From NCBI GenBank assembly GCA_000727475.1, contig KL647292.1, positions 261,413 to 325,412 of the forward strand: a stretch of DNA of 64,000 nt, written 5' to 3'. The stretch's first letter is position 1. Each line of letters starts with the position of its first letter. Below the pieces are notes generated by a model. That model saw only the letters and a program-made list of their open reading frames with translations, had not been told where the DNA came from and ran no database searches. A program made the translations under genes and the position numbers. This stretch comes from Sarcocystis neurona (Eukaryota; Apicomplexa; Conoidasida; Eucoccidiorida; Sarcocystidae). Shown piece after piece: positions 34,501 to 46,099 of the stretch.

Positions 34501-37500
34501 CCTCTCCTCTTCTTGCGGCGGCTGGCAGCCGGGCCACGCCCGCAGCACGAGAACGACAGCTGCTCTCGCTATCAACCGCAGCAGCAGCGTCAACAGCCGC
34601 TTCTACAGAGGAAGCAGCTGCAGCGTCAACTGCTCCTTCTAAAGAAGACGCCGCAGCAGCAGCACCGTCGGAACAGTTCGCAGCTTCACGGGCGCCCAGT
34701 GACGCAGGAGCCGCCGAAGCAGCAGTAGCAGCAACAGGCAACGCTGCTGCAACAGCTGCATCTCGATTCTGAACAGCAGCGTGGGCGTGTCGTTCGGCAG
34801 CAGCGTCTGAGTCTGCAACAGCAGCAGAGACAGACGTGTCAGCAGCACCAGCAGCAGCAGTGGAGGACCCAGGTGCTCCAGCACAAGCGGCAACTGGAGG
34901 TCGAGCAGCGGCAGCAGCAGACATCAGAGTTGCTGCAGCAGGAGCACTACGCAAAGCCGGAGCGAGGCAGACACTGCGGAAACAGCCTGTGGCCGCAGCA
35001 ACATGACGTGGAGACGCGCCGATCGCAGGTGCAGAAGCGGCCGCAGCAGCAGGCGAAGCCGCGGAGGAAGCCGCAGACACAGCAGCACACGAAGCAGCCC
35101 GGGGCGCAGCAACAGCAGCAGCAGCAGCACCGCTTCTTCTCAGAGGGACGCGCTGCGTCTTCCGCAGCCACGACGCGACGCAGCGCGAGGACGGGGGAAG
35201 CACGAATGACAATGCCGCAGACACAGCAACACAACAAAGCAACCGAGAGGAAGCACAGGCTGCTGCTGCAGCTGGACGGCCTTTTGTTGCAAGTGCGGGG
35301 TGTGCAGCAGACGAATCCTGCAAGCGCTCCAGCACGCCTGTCCCTCTCCAGCGCCCGCACACGCCTTCCTCATCGTACCAGCACCTGCTGCTGCACGCGC
35401 TTCCGCGACTGCAGCTGCTGCCGCTGCTGCATTTGCTGCTGCTGCTTCTGCGGTTGCTCCTGCTGCATGTGGTGCTGCACCTTCGGCCGCTGGTGTTGCC
35501 GCGCTCTCTACCGCAGCCGACGCCGCCTCCGAGAAACGTACTACTGCAGTTCTTCCTGCAAGAGCAAACGCCGCTGCTGCTTGTGCTGCTGCTGCTGTTT
35601 GTGTTGCTGCTGCTGGTGTTGCTGCTGCCGCGTAGGCCCCCCTCTCCCTCCTCCTTCCAGAACCTGCTGCTCCTAACGCTGGGTACGGTGAGGCTGCTGC
35701 TACGCGGCAGTCTGCTGCTGCTGCACCACGGGGAGCCGTTGCTGCTGTTCCTGCATGGCAACGCGCTGCTGCTGTTGCTGTAGCAGGGGGACCAGCTGCA
35801 GCGACTATAGGGAGACCTGCTGCCGCCGATGCTCTCAAAGATTCCAACGTTTCTCACCCTGCTCCACGAATAGCAGCAGTTACTCCCACACGTAACGGAG
35901 CAACAGCAGCAGCAGTTTTTCTCCGTACTGGAAGGGGACCCGCTGCTGCTGCTGCAACCGAATACAGAGTGGCAGCTGCGCGTGCTAGTGGGGCGGGAAG
36001 GGCGGCGGCAACCAGGGAAAGAGCCGCCGCTGACGCGCGGTTGAGACGATACTGCAGCAAAGCTGGGGACGCTTGCCAAAGAAAGCTGCAGGACACTGCT
36101 GCTTCTCCTGCCGTCACCGCGCGAGCTCCTGCTGCTGATGTTTTTCCAGCTGTCCCTGCTGTTGCTCCAACTGCTGCCGCTGCTGCCCTCCCGGAACGTG
36201 CGAAGGTGCGCGGCCGCGGTGCACGCCGGCAGACTCGCAACACCAGCAGAAGCGGCAAAAGAGAAAAAGCCTGTCCGCCATCCCTGCTGCATTGCCTGCT
36301 GCTGCTGCATTGCCTGCTGCTGCTGCTGCCGCCTGATGCGAAGCCGCGCTGAATGGCGATGAGGGGAAACATACCCATCCACCGCCGCTGCCTCACGCGC
36401 TGTTGCTGCACCGGCTGCTGTGCTTGCCGCTAGTCTTGCTGTTAACCCCTGGACTTCTGCTGCTGCTGGTGCGGCGGCCCCTCCAGCCGTGGCGACTCGA
36501 CGCGATGCAAAAGCTGCTTCACTTCCCAGTGCCGTTGAACGGCCTGCTCTGCTTGCGGCTGCTCTTTTGGTGGCTGGTCGCGCTTCTGCTGCCGTTCTCA
36601 CCGCTACGGCTGCCTTTCCTTCCGCACGCATGGCACTGGCCGCTGCGCGTGCTGCAGGAAGCAACAGACGGCCAGCTCCTGGAAGTGCCACCGCTCCTCT
36701 TGCCATCGCTGCTGCCGCTGGTGCCACAGCTGCTCCTGTGCAGGTCGCTGCCGTTCTACACATCCCCATCCACGTGCGCTGCAGCAGCTCCTGCAGCAGC
36801 AGCGAGTTACCGCAGTGGCGTACGCTGTTGCTGCTGCTGTGGCTGTTGCTGCTGCTGTGGCTGTTGCTGTTGCTGTGGCTGCTGCTGGTGCTGTGGCTGC
36901 TGGTGCTGTGACTGTTGTTGCTGGAGCTGTAGCTGGTGCTGTAGACGTGGAATCTGTGGAGTCTGCTGCTTGACGGTAGAACACGCTGCTGCGTCTTGAT
37001 CTTGCTCCTGCTGCCTGGGGCGCAGGTGCTGTTGCTATTATTATCGTTGCTGCTGCTGCTACACCTGCTGGTGCTGTGGGCGCTGCTGCTGTAATTGCTG
37101 CTGCTGCTGCTACAGCTGCCGGTGCTGTGGCTGCTGCTGTTGTAACTGCTGCTGCTGCCACAGCCGCCGGTGCTGTGACTCCTGCTGTTGCTCCTAGTGG
37201 AATCTCCGTAGCGACATGTCCTGCTGCTGCTGTTGCTGTCGCAGCATCTGCTACACCTGCTGTAGTGACTGAGCAACAAGGACGCCTCAGTTGCTTTTTC
37301 GCTCGCATGCTGCTTGAGCAGAGAGCAACGAGACAGCGGGCAGGCCAAAGTCGCCCCAGCAATAGCACTAGCAGCAACGTGTAGCGTCCAGTACCACCGT
37401 CTATGTGCGGCGCATCTTTCCCCTGCTGCTGCTGTTGCTGTTATTACTGCTGTCGCTCCTATTGCCCTCGCTCTGGCTGCTGCTGCTGCTAATGTGGCAG

Positions 37501-37636
37501 TCCTCCGTAGTGATCCTGACTGCGTCTCCTCTGCGGTTGCTGCTGTTGCCGCCCCCTGCGCTGCTTGTGCTGCATTCTTCGGTGCGAAGGTGGACCATCT
37601 TGCCGCTGCTGCTGCTGCTTCCTGAGAATTTGCCAT
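31546..37636 (-). CDS. NADK2: NAD kinase, mitochondrial NADK2-type, exon 1 with giant homopolymer insertions
   Basis: NAD kinase phosphorylates NAD+ to NADP+ with ATP; the NADK2 branch is mitochondrial in animals. Motifs in order on the minus strand: VVILDKMTRYELELQQ (M at 34360; human has KTTRYEFEQQ), a helix with HVIHERNV, VIAAGGDGTLLEAAS (GGDGT at 33496-33482), FGFNTDPLRSEGRLCL (about 33231-33190), CRQRIRVEL, and VSALNDVFVGE (about 31670-31640). The exon ends with SSGFIVSTG before GTGAAC at 31545 in phase 1. Between the motifs lie long Gln-, Ser-, Ala- and Glu-rich insertions, so the kinase core alone spans about 940 codons. The frame stays open upstream to an ATG at 37636, adding about 1090 low-complexity residues. 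Whether these are translated, or an intron separates a short targeting peptide, cannot be decided. Confidence 0.9.
36829..36930. repeat. 18-bp GCTG-rich tandem repeat
   Basis: A unit of TGTTGCTGCTGCTGTGGC type repeats about five times with drift toward TGGTGCTGTGGC. It lies within the low-complexity N-terminal extension of the NAD kinase frame, reading CAG/ACA-type codons on the minus strand. It is one of the more regular arrays in a zone dominated by imperfect CTG runs. Confidence 0.75.
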
Positions 37637-38715
37637 GGCCGCTGCCGCGCTTCCTGCTCCTGCTGCTGCCCCCACGACGCGGTCACTGCTGATCGGGGTG
37701 AATCTGTTGCTGCAGGTGGATGTGACGTGGAAAGATGTGGGGTTTCAGAGAAGCAGCAAGTCTGCAACAGCTGCTGTTGCTGCTGCCTGGTGGGGTTGCT
37801 GGACCTGCTCTGCTATCCAACTGCTGCTGCGTCTCGAGCGGCTGCAGCAGAATCCGCCACAGCAGCACGGCGTCAACACGCAGCAACTCAAGAAGAAACA
37901 GCAGCAGCATGGGCAGCAGGGCCAGCAGTCAGGAGCAGCAGTCCTGCAGTCGAAAAGACAGCAGCAGCAGCACGTATAGTAGGAACGAGTCTGGCAGGAG
38001 GGGACAGAAACAAGAGCAGTCGCCGCAGCTGAAAAGCGGCAAGCTGTCCAGCAGCAGCAGCAACTGCCCAGCCAGTATGAGGAGACGAAATTTTGTAGCG
38101 GCTGCTGCAGCAGCCGCAGGATATACCGTTGCAGCAGCAAATACAGAAGCAGCCGCAGCCGTTACGGAGTAGCAGCAGATGGAGCAGTGCTTGAAGCCAG
38201 CGTCCACAACAGCGGCAGGGATACAAGTACCACCAGAAGAAGCTACCCAGCAGCCAAATATGCTAGAACAGATGCAACAGAGACAAGTCCTGCATGCCAG
38301 CAGCGGCCGGAAATACAAAGTAGTTATCCAGCAGCAGGAGGACAATGCGTTACGCTTCAGCTGTATAAATCCTCTCAAAAAGAATGCTGCTGACACATCC
38401 GACTGTTGCTGCTACTGGTCCTTCTCTTGCCTTGTCTCTTCGGACCTGCTGTTGCTTCTGCGTTGGTGCTGCCGCTGCTTCACAGCTGAGGGACGGGTGT
38501 TTCTTCCAACCTGTTGCTGCTGCGCCACCTTCTGCTTTCTTTTCAGACTGCCGCGGCTGGGACTCCTGCTGGTGGGCTGCTCCTGTCTCGCACTGCTGTT
38601 GCTGACGACAAAGGTTGCCGCTCGTTCGAGCTGCTGCTGCCGCTGCTTCGTCTTCTTCGCTGCAGCAGCATCTGCCGTCTACACCGCCTGCTGCTTTTCC
38701 GTAGCTGCTGCTGTT

Positions 38716-38847
38716 GCTGCCTGTAGCCGGTGGTGCTGTGCTGCTAGCCTGTTACTCGTGTGCAGCAGTGCGACGGAGTCTGCTGCCTGTAGCCGGTGGT
38801 GCTGTGCTGCTGGCCTGTTACTCGTGTGCAGCAGTGCGACGGAGTCC
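38716..38847. repeat. 66-bp direct tandem duplication
   Basis: Copies at 38716-38781 and 38782-38847 are almost identical (one change seen, CTAGCC against CTGGCC, plus the junction end). The unit is 22 codons. On the minus strand it encodes a complex, non-homopolymer repeat beginning DSVALLHTSNR, in contrast to the surrounding CTG runs. Confidence 0.85.
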
Positions 38848-39418
38848 TGCATGTTCTGCTGCTGCTGCTGCTGGAGGTCGTCCTGCAGCAGGAGCAGCAG
38901 CCACCGCCATACGCGGGAGTGCGAGTCTTTCACACTCCCAGGGCTGCTACAGGAATAGAAGACGACGCTGCCGCTGCTGCTGCCGACGAGGAAGGAGCGA
39001 GCAACAGAATCTGCTGCAGCCGTGTGTGGGTGACGGAGGACAGCTGCAGGCGTGCTGCTGGCTGCGCGACCGCCGCCATCTTTTTTGCCGCGTGGTGCCT
39101 TACATGACGCCCAAGCAACACCACCAGCAACACCGCAGAAAACCAGCAACAGCAGCCGGCCAGCAGCAGCAGCACGCAGCAGCAGCAGACAGCCGCACAA
39201 GGGCAGCGGGGCGTATGTGGCGTGCAGATGGGCTAGCGCCCTCCTACGGCTCAATCAGGTCGAAGATAGCCATACTCCTTCAGAAGCATCAGTGCCTTCC
39301 CTCGCTGCTGTAGGTTCCTGTGTGGCTAGTGTTTCTCATGCGACCATCGTCCGCTGCTGTTGTGGACAAATGGTACTTTCTTCCTGCAGCTGCTGCCCCT
39401 GCTGCTTTTATGCTGCTG

Positions 39419-39540
39419 CAGCTGTTGTTCCGAGTGTGTTGCCCCCGCTATGGTCGCTTCTGCTGCTGCTGCCTCTTGTGCTGGTGCAGCTGTTGTTCAG
39501 AGTGTGTTGCCCCCGCTCTGGTTACTTCTGCGATTGTTGC
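39419..39540. repeat. Degenerate 68-bp tandem repeat
   Basis: CAGCTGTTGTTC.GAGTGTGTTG followed by CCCCCGCT.TGG recurs from 39419 and 39487. The copies share about thirty-five consecutive aligned bases and then diverge into CTG runs. Confidence 0.7.
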
Positions 39541-42032
39541 TGCGTGTGTTGCCGGTCCTCCTTCTGGTGCAGTTCACCATTCTGCTCCGTGGATTGTTGC
39601 TGCTGCTGTTCGGGCACCTGCGGCGGCTACTTGTGCTGCTGGTGCTGCTGCTGCCGCTGCTGCAGCGCCTGGTGCCCTCTGCGGCGGCCACTCACGGTTA
39701 GTTTCATCAGATACGCTGCAGTTACACGCAAGGGTATCGGAGGCGGAAGCAGCAACAGAAAATGCAAGAGAAGGAGAAGCGAGGAAGTTAAAAAGGAGAT
39801 CTACTTGTGCACAACTGAAGTGCGACTTCATTTGACTCGTCCACCGGCAACGGGTAGGAAGAGCAACAAGAAGACGGGCAAACGGCGTGCCAGCACCTGC
39901 AGCACGTGCAACTTGAGCCCACAGGAGCGCTGCAAGCAGCAGCGGCCGCAGCAGCGCACCAGCAAGTGCAACACCACCACCAGCAGAGCCGCAGCAGCTG
40001 TACAGCAGCAGCAGCAGCAACTGCAACAGCAGCAGGATGATGCTACTCCTGCAGCATGTAGCCGCAGCAGCAGTAGCACATCGCCGCAGCAGCAGCAGCA
40101 GCATAAAGCCACCGCAGCTGCAGAGCATAGCCGCCGCAGCTCCAGCACATAGCCACCGCAGCTCCAGCGCACAGCCGCCGCAGCAGCAGCAGCACCTATG
40201 GCAGCAGCAGCAGTGTGGCGAGACGCAGTGGCAGCGGCGGCAGCACGGCAGATACAAGGGCTGCAGCGCAACGCAGTAGTGTAGTGCCAGGTGGGCGCAG
40301 GAAGACAGGCGCGGCAGCAGGTCGCGAGAAGGCTGCAGCCCCAGTAGCAGCGCAGTCGCAGAACGAGCTGCTGCAACAGCAACAGGAACCGGATAATGAA
40401 CAGCAGCAGCGACAATGGTGCTACAAATCCTTGCACGAAGGTAGCACTGCCGGGAGGAACAGCGCAGCAGGAAGCAGTATAGAGCACACCAGCAGCAGCA
40501 AGCCCAGCAAGAGAGGAGGAGCCGGTGCGTACAGGAGGCAGCAGCGCCCGCACCGGAATGTTAATTTGGCCGTATCCGCCCTGCAGCTAGAGAATGGAAA
40601 TTGCCGGAAGGAGGATCGGACGTGGAGGCACAGAAGAGGAATAAAAGTTGAGTCGACGAGCGTTACCCTGTTATCCAGCAGGGAAGAGAAGAGGAAGGGC
40701 TGCAGGGACAAGCCCTGTGTACGACTGCTACTGCTTACTGCATTCGCACACACACACAGACGAAACGTGCAACAACAGCAACAGCAGCAGCCGTGCAAGT
40801 GTGTGTGGCGCATGGTGAGAAGAGCAGCTGCAGCGACAGAACCTGCCGTAGAAAGAGCACCTGCAGCAAGAGGAGAACAAAAGCGACGCCAGGAGGCGCA
40901 CAAGTCGAAGGTGCGCAGGCGGAATTAACTGCAGACGCGCAGCAGGACGGCAGGAGCAGCTGCCACACAACAAGGAGCAGCAAAAGCTACGCGCAAAGGT
41001 GCTCCAGCACCGCGGCAGCCTTGTGCCAGGAACAGCAGCCACTTGCAGCACAGTATAGGACACACGTAGCAGCAGCAGCAGCAGGAGTCGCCGAAGCGAC
41101 AAAGGAGAGACTCATGCAGCAGCACTGCCCCCTGCAGCCCAACGAGGGCCAACCGTTGTACGCTGGGTAGATCTAGATCACCAGCAGCAGCAGCAGGAAT
41201 GGTGACAAACACGCCAGTCCCGGTGAAAGAGCCACAACCACACAACAAGAAGAGAGACGGCAGCAAAGGGGAACCAGCAGCAACAACAGGTGCAATACCA
41301 CCAGCGGCGCGGTCGCAGCTTGTGAGTCGCCGGCATATCATCTGGCACCTCCCTGCAGCAATGACACCGTCGTTCTAGCGCTCGTTGGCTCTGCAGCAGC
41401 ACGCCTGAGCCGTCGCACACGCTGCAAGAGCACCAGCACCAGCCCTCACTCTCAACACCTAGAACAGCAGCAATATTACTGTGCGCAGCTGCAGCAGCAC
41501 CGGTTTCCCGTGGGCATCTGCGTAGCAGCGCCCGTGGGGTCTGGACTTCAACAGCAGCGGCAGCACGCCGCGCTGCGTCGCTACAGGAGCAGCGATTGAA
41601 AGGTCATTCTGAAGCAGCACCACGCGCGTGTAGTGCAGCCACATCGAACAGCCGCAGCAGCACAACCGCGTCAGATGTAGCAGCAGCCGCAGCAGTTCCG
41701 CGTGGGTTCTCTAGTAGCGCTGCACAGGACTCACAGATCTCTTCTAACTGTGCGCAGTAGCAACAGCAGGAATTCGAAAAGCATCTCCAGCAGCTGCAAC
41801 AGCAGGCATCCCCTAAGCGTTTCCAGTAGGCAACACACGTGCGCAAGGCGCACCACACGTGCAACAAGACGCTAATGACAATGGACAACAAAAACGAGGG
41901 AGACTGCAGTCGACTGTGTTACGGTGGGGTAGTCCCCTTGGAGCAACACCAGTAAACAGCGCTTCACAACACCAGGAAGCAGCAGCACCGTGTGACAGAA
42001 GTTGAGGAGGTGAGGATCTTGCAACGTGAACT

Positions 42033-42521
42033 GTGCAAACGGGGCAGAAAACGGAGGCACGGGCAGCGAGGGATGCCTACGGAGTAGCAGCAAGAGGAAG
42101 ATGTTTCGCCGCAACGACAACAGCAATAGCAGCAGCAGAGGAGAGCGACGTAATCTCTGCTGCTGATACAACTGCGGCTGCTGCAACAGAAGCGGCTGCT
42201 GCAACAGAAGCGGCTGCTGCAACAGCAGCAGAAGAGTATATATTGGCTCCAGCAACAGCAACAGCTGCAAGGAGAAGACACTGTGCGGCAGAGATGGACG
42301 TGTTACTTGAGCAACAACAACCTTCTGATGCACTGCTGAACAGCTGCGCTCACGCAGCTGTACTCGGCACTGCGTATATCTCTTCAGGTATGAGCGTGTC
42401 CGAGTCAGCAGAGCAAAGTGGAGACACACCCAAAAAAAGATGCACACTCCGCGGAACTCTTCAAGGCCGTTCGTTGACGGGGAACTGTCTTCCTATCTTA
42501 GAACATCCTGCCACACAGTAG
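42033..42521 (+). CDS. Possible C-terminal exon of a plus-strand gene
   Basis: This open frame ends in a TAG at 42519-42521 with no ATG at its left end; the first in-frame ATG is about 42295. After an Ala/Thr/Glu repeat (18-bp units) the last ~90 codons are of mixed composition and look translated (contain AEMDVLLEQQQPSDALLN and GTAYISSGMSVSESAEQ). CAG lies on the coding strand, as in the confident genes. The gene upstream is not resolved, and no family was recognised. Confidence 0.3.
   Translation: MQTGQKTEARAARDAYGVAARGRCFAATTTAIAAAEESDVISAADTTAAAATEAAAATEAAAATAAEEYILAPATATAARRRHCAAEMDVLLEQQQPSDALLNSCAHAAVLGTAYISSGMSVSESAEQSGDTPKKRCTLRGTLQGRSLTGNCLPILEHPATQ
42175..42231. repeat. 18-bp tandem repeat, three units
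   Basis: CTGCAACAGAAGCGGCTG is repeated at 42181-42198 and 42199-42216, with a partial third unit ending in CAGCAG. It reads as Ala-Ala-Thr-Glu-Ala-Ala repeats in the plus-strand frame that ends at 42521. Confidence 0.85.
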
Positions 42522-42579
42522 GGACTTCGTAGTTCCTCCTGGTACCCGCACACCTGTTGTTTAGACTCCTCTCGACGGG

Positions 42580-42765
42580 CTGTCTCTATCCTTAAACTAT
42601 GGTGTGGCGACACAAACACGCAGAAGAAGACTTTCACTGATTGTGCAGCCCCAGGCTGACCCCACCCTTCGTACCACTGTGTCTATCCTTAACCTGTGCT
42701 CTGTTGACACTGAGAAGAAGACGAAGACTTTCAGTGATTTTGTAGCCGCAGGCTAACCCCATTTC
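42580..42765. repeat. Degenerate ~97-bp tandem repeat
   Basis: Two copies begin CTGT.TCTATCCTTAA at 42580 and 42677. Each continues with GACAC, then GAAGAAGA..CTTTCA.TGATT and GCAGGCT.ACCCCA. Indels separate the copies. No coding frame covers both. Confidence 0.75.
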
Positions 42766-42959
42766 CTCTACTTTACGTAGGCGTGTGTGTGTCTGGCCGA
42801 GACGGTGGACACAGCTGCTGGAGTTTGCAGGCGCGCTCTCATCAAAGAAGTAAGCTGTGGAACTGATAGAGATGTCCGCTCCACCGATCTAGAAAGCGCT
42901 GAAGGATTTGGGAAATGGTTTGCTCACTGCATATTCGTAAACTGCCTACTAAAGTGATG

Positions 42960-43375
42960 TGACCGTTTGACTTCCGCAGCGCATCTCAGCTTTCTTACCC
43001 AGACTGATTACTTCTCCCTACTGGTACCAATGGAGTGCCAGCCTTCCAGCTTGCCTGTCTGGTGCTGATCGCTTCACCAAGGTCGTGGCAGCCACGGAAA
43101 ACAGACGTGTTTCTACACGGCTTCTGTTTTCCACTAACCGGTGGACTATGTATCGACCGGTGTTTACGCTCCTCTATGTGGAACGCGTTGCTGCTCGTAG
43201 AACTGCCCCGTGCCACGCATTCCAGGTTTCACATCTTCGCGTGCTTCACTGACTGCCGAGCTGTTTCCACATCCGTGTTAGGGAGGGTGCTGTCTACTCA
43301 AGATTGCCGTCCAAATATAGTGATGCCCGTTCCACTGCCACAAGCGGAGTCTTCGCTGTCACCGTGGGACTAAGA
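42960..43375 (+). mobile_element. Possible degenerate Ty3/gypsy integrase fragment (doubtful)
   Basis: One plus-strand frame reads ADRFTKVVAATENRR (about 43062-43110). This resembles the VDRFTK/DRFSK start of the retroviral-type integrase core of Ty3/gypsy elements, preceded by a degenerate LP segment at the expected side. The downstream similarity is lost, other frames are also open, and I see no LTR, reverse transcriptase or target-site duplication. LTR elements of this kind are reported from Eimeria genomes, but this match is short and may be chance. Confidence 0.15.
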
Positions 43376-46099
43376 GCGGTGAGACTCATCCGCAGAACGA
43401 GGATAACAACAGCAAGCACCGAAAAAGCAACTGCAGCAGGGTACCAGCAGCACAGTCAGCCGCAGGCGCAACCGAAAAAGGAAATGTACTGATTGCAGTA
43501 TGCGTCATGATCTGGGGTGAGACGTGTTTTTTCCAGCCGTCGCTGCAGAGAATAGCTGAGGACCCTGCCATCATGAACACTGCAGAAGGAACATCACAGG
43601 CGTCACAAGCCAGTACGTCAGCGCTTCTCACGGGCCGCAGCTTTCCTTTAGCGTGCCACAAAATATAATCTTTCCATCCATCTGCATCAGCTCAAGTCAG
43701 AAATCACCAGCATGTCTAAACTGGAGGCCTACGTACACGCTGATTTCCCTCTTATTTTAGCTAGTCTTCTGTATTGACCGATTGACTCCGCTGACGTGAA
43801 ACTATTCATATATATATCTATATATATAAACATAACACACATGCTTGTACATAAACTTTCAAAGATGCACATGGGTAAACCTGAAACGTGGGTTACCGGA
43901 AGAAAAATACTTCATAAATTTGAATATCTCCAGCGTCATTGATGCGCGTTTAAGATATGTTGGGACCGCCTGTGCGTGCTGCCGGTGTTGTACGTGGAGA
44001 AACATGTTGGTCGCTATAAGACGTTGACGAACAGCGCCTGCATAAGTATACGTGTGGTAACGAAAGTATACATATATATTTACTAATCTGTTCCTGTTGA
44101 TAGACACACACATGTAGGCCCGTATTCATGTGTGTGTGTTGTACACACACACACACGTATCCCCGCGATATCCTTTGTTTACGCTTATGGAGATAGATAC
44201 ACACGCATCTTTTCTTACTTCTTCCTGCGTATATATGTGTGTACACGGAAGCACACAGCAGCTGAGAAAGAGATACTTTCTTCTGTGAAATGAATTCGTT
44301 AACACGGCTATACACACATGTGTGTATCTATTCGTAAACATCTAGATACACAGGTGTTCAATAAATACATGAACTCAGGCACGTAGAGATAGACACGCTT
44401 GACAGAAGAAGTGAACAGTCAACGATAATAGAAACGCACAGGCTGCAACGTATGAATCTGCGTTACTATGCTCCAAGGATACATTACTGCGACTCTTCTC
44501 CCATTTACATCGGCCGTAAACACCTCTTATCCTTTCTCTTTTCTGTCGCGGAGTTTACTGGTTGGAAATAGGCGGCTGTCGATCTCGAACAATGCTGTTG
44601 CTAATCTGGTGTTGCTGGCCCACTCCTATGCGTCCTGCTGCTGCTGCTGCTGGGGTTTTTTTGTTGCTGTCGCTGTTGCTGCCGGCACTTGTGTCACGAG
44701 GAGTGATGCCGTTGCCCCTCTGCTGCTGCCGCTGCCGTTGCTCTCCTTCTTGGGAACACTACTGTGAATGCTGTTGCTCCTGCTCCCCGTGCGACACTGA
44801 CTCTACTACAAATGCTGCTGCTGTTTTCGTGTTTTCCATGCAGTGAGTGCTGCTCTGCAGCTGTCCGGTGCAGCTACGTAGAGAGTGTGACGCTGTGATG
44901 GCTTGCTACGCTGATGCTGCTGCTGCTGCAGCCGGCTGGTGCAGCTACATGGGGACTGTGACGCTGTGGTAGATTGCTACTCTGATGCTGCTGCAGCTAC
45001 GTGAAGAGTGTGGCAGTGTGATAGGTTGCTAGTCTCGTGCTGCTGCTGTTGCTGGTCTCTGTAGAGCGAGGCGCTGCGCTGCTGTGGTTGCTGTTGTGCT
45101 GCGACACTCCCCCTACTGGTCAGCTGCTCCTGTTGTTGGTGTTACATCAAGTAAAAAAGAATTGTTTGTGCCAGGACTCCTGAAACGTGCTGCTGCAGCA
45201 GTGGCTACGCCGTCATGTGTGCCGCTCTCGCTGCTTCCCGGCCGCGGTTGTCTCAGCTTCTGCTGTCGTGCTGCTGCGCATGCTGCTGCTCATTTCAGAC
45301 AACACAAATACACCTAGACAGCTATGTGTATATCTACGTACACATACAGACTCATACATATACGTGCATTCCTGCACACGTAATACACATACGTAAGTAC
45401 GTGCTGTTTCCGGCGGTTCGGCTGCTGCTGTTATCTGTGCTGCGTTCGCAGCTGGGGGCACATCGCCTTCGCTGCAGTTGCAACAGCTGCGTCAGTCGTT
45501 TTCTGCCGTTCTTGCTGCTGCTGCGACGCATCTGCGTATCAGAGATGGTCGTATCAAACGTTCGCTTCTCAAGAAGTAGAACACACAAACCTTGTCAGTC
45601 ACCGCGGTGGACTTCTCATTAGCTCCGCCAACACGCTCCAAATGGGTGGTCTACGTATATTCACGTATATGTGTACACATGTATGTGTATATCTCCACAA
45701 ACGCTACTTCTCCGTACGCACACATACATATTCACGATCCATACCACACACACATACAAATACGCGGTTAAAGAACAATCTACGTGTGACAAGATACGCA
45801 AACGCGTACAACTATATAAATGAACTATAAGTCTAGTGCATGGCAAACGTACGGACAAATGTGCTCATCAGTACATAGGACTACGTGTCCAGTTATCTAT
45901 GTATATCCACATACGCACACGCCTTTGCGCATACACATACATATATATATACACACGTATCGAACACTTATAAATATATACACATACATTTGTGAATACA
46001 CACGCACCCATGGAGCACCGGTAGACATACACGTACATCTACAAATACATATGCTCACATGAAACACCGGTAACTATCCGTTTATGTACATACGTATCG
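43376..46099. other. Intergenic DNA with simple sequence and CTG runs
   Basis: TA and CA tracts occur around 43803-43830, 44121-44157 and 45930-45960, and CTG-rich sequence at 44630-45300. A plus-strand ORF from an ATG at 44468 to 44767 begins in ordinary composition but ends in CTG-derived runs and has no support. I see no RNA gene. Confidence 0.45.
44868..45050. repeat. Degenerate tandem repeat, three copies
   Basis: GCAGCTAC.T followed by GTGTG.C.CTGTG and TTGCTA recurs from 44870, 44941 and 44993. Copies are 52-71 bases long, and the differences come from CTG-run length. It is non-coding by appearance. Confidence 0.65.

Larger units (their letters stand above)
37637..42032. other. CAG/CTG repeat zone, no secure gene model
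   Basis: Blocks of CAG-type sequence on the plus strand (about 37840-38350, 38880-39200, 39900-41900) alternate with CTG-type blocks (38400-38870, 39350-39680). In the confident genes here the coding strand carries CAG. By that rule the blocks would change coding strand several times, or parts are non-coding. Plus-strand frames at 37735-38172 and 40215-40928 are the least repetitive but lack splice or family support. The sequence starts directly at the 5' end of the NAD kinase frame, so a divergent gene may begin here. Confidence 0.4.

Noticed and set aside
40663..40676. 14-base match to the core of the I-SceI homing endonuclease site (TTACCCTGTTATCC)
   Set aside because: Only 14 of 18 positions match, the flanks differ, and no homing endonuclease ORF or intron is present. 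It is most simply coincidence.
41959..42447. Minus-strand Leu/Gln-rich ORF of 191 codons
   Set aside because: It is the antisense of the CAG-bearing plus-strand frame ending at 42521, with poly-Leu from CTG codons and no complex segment of its own.
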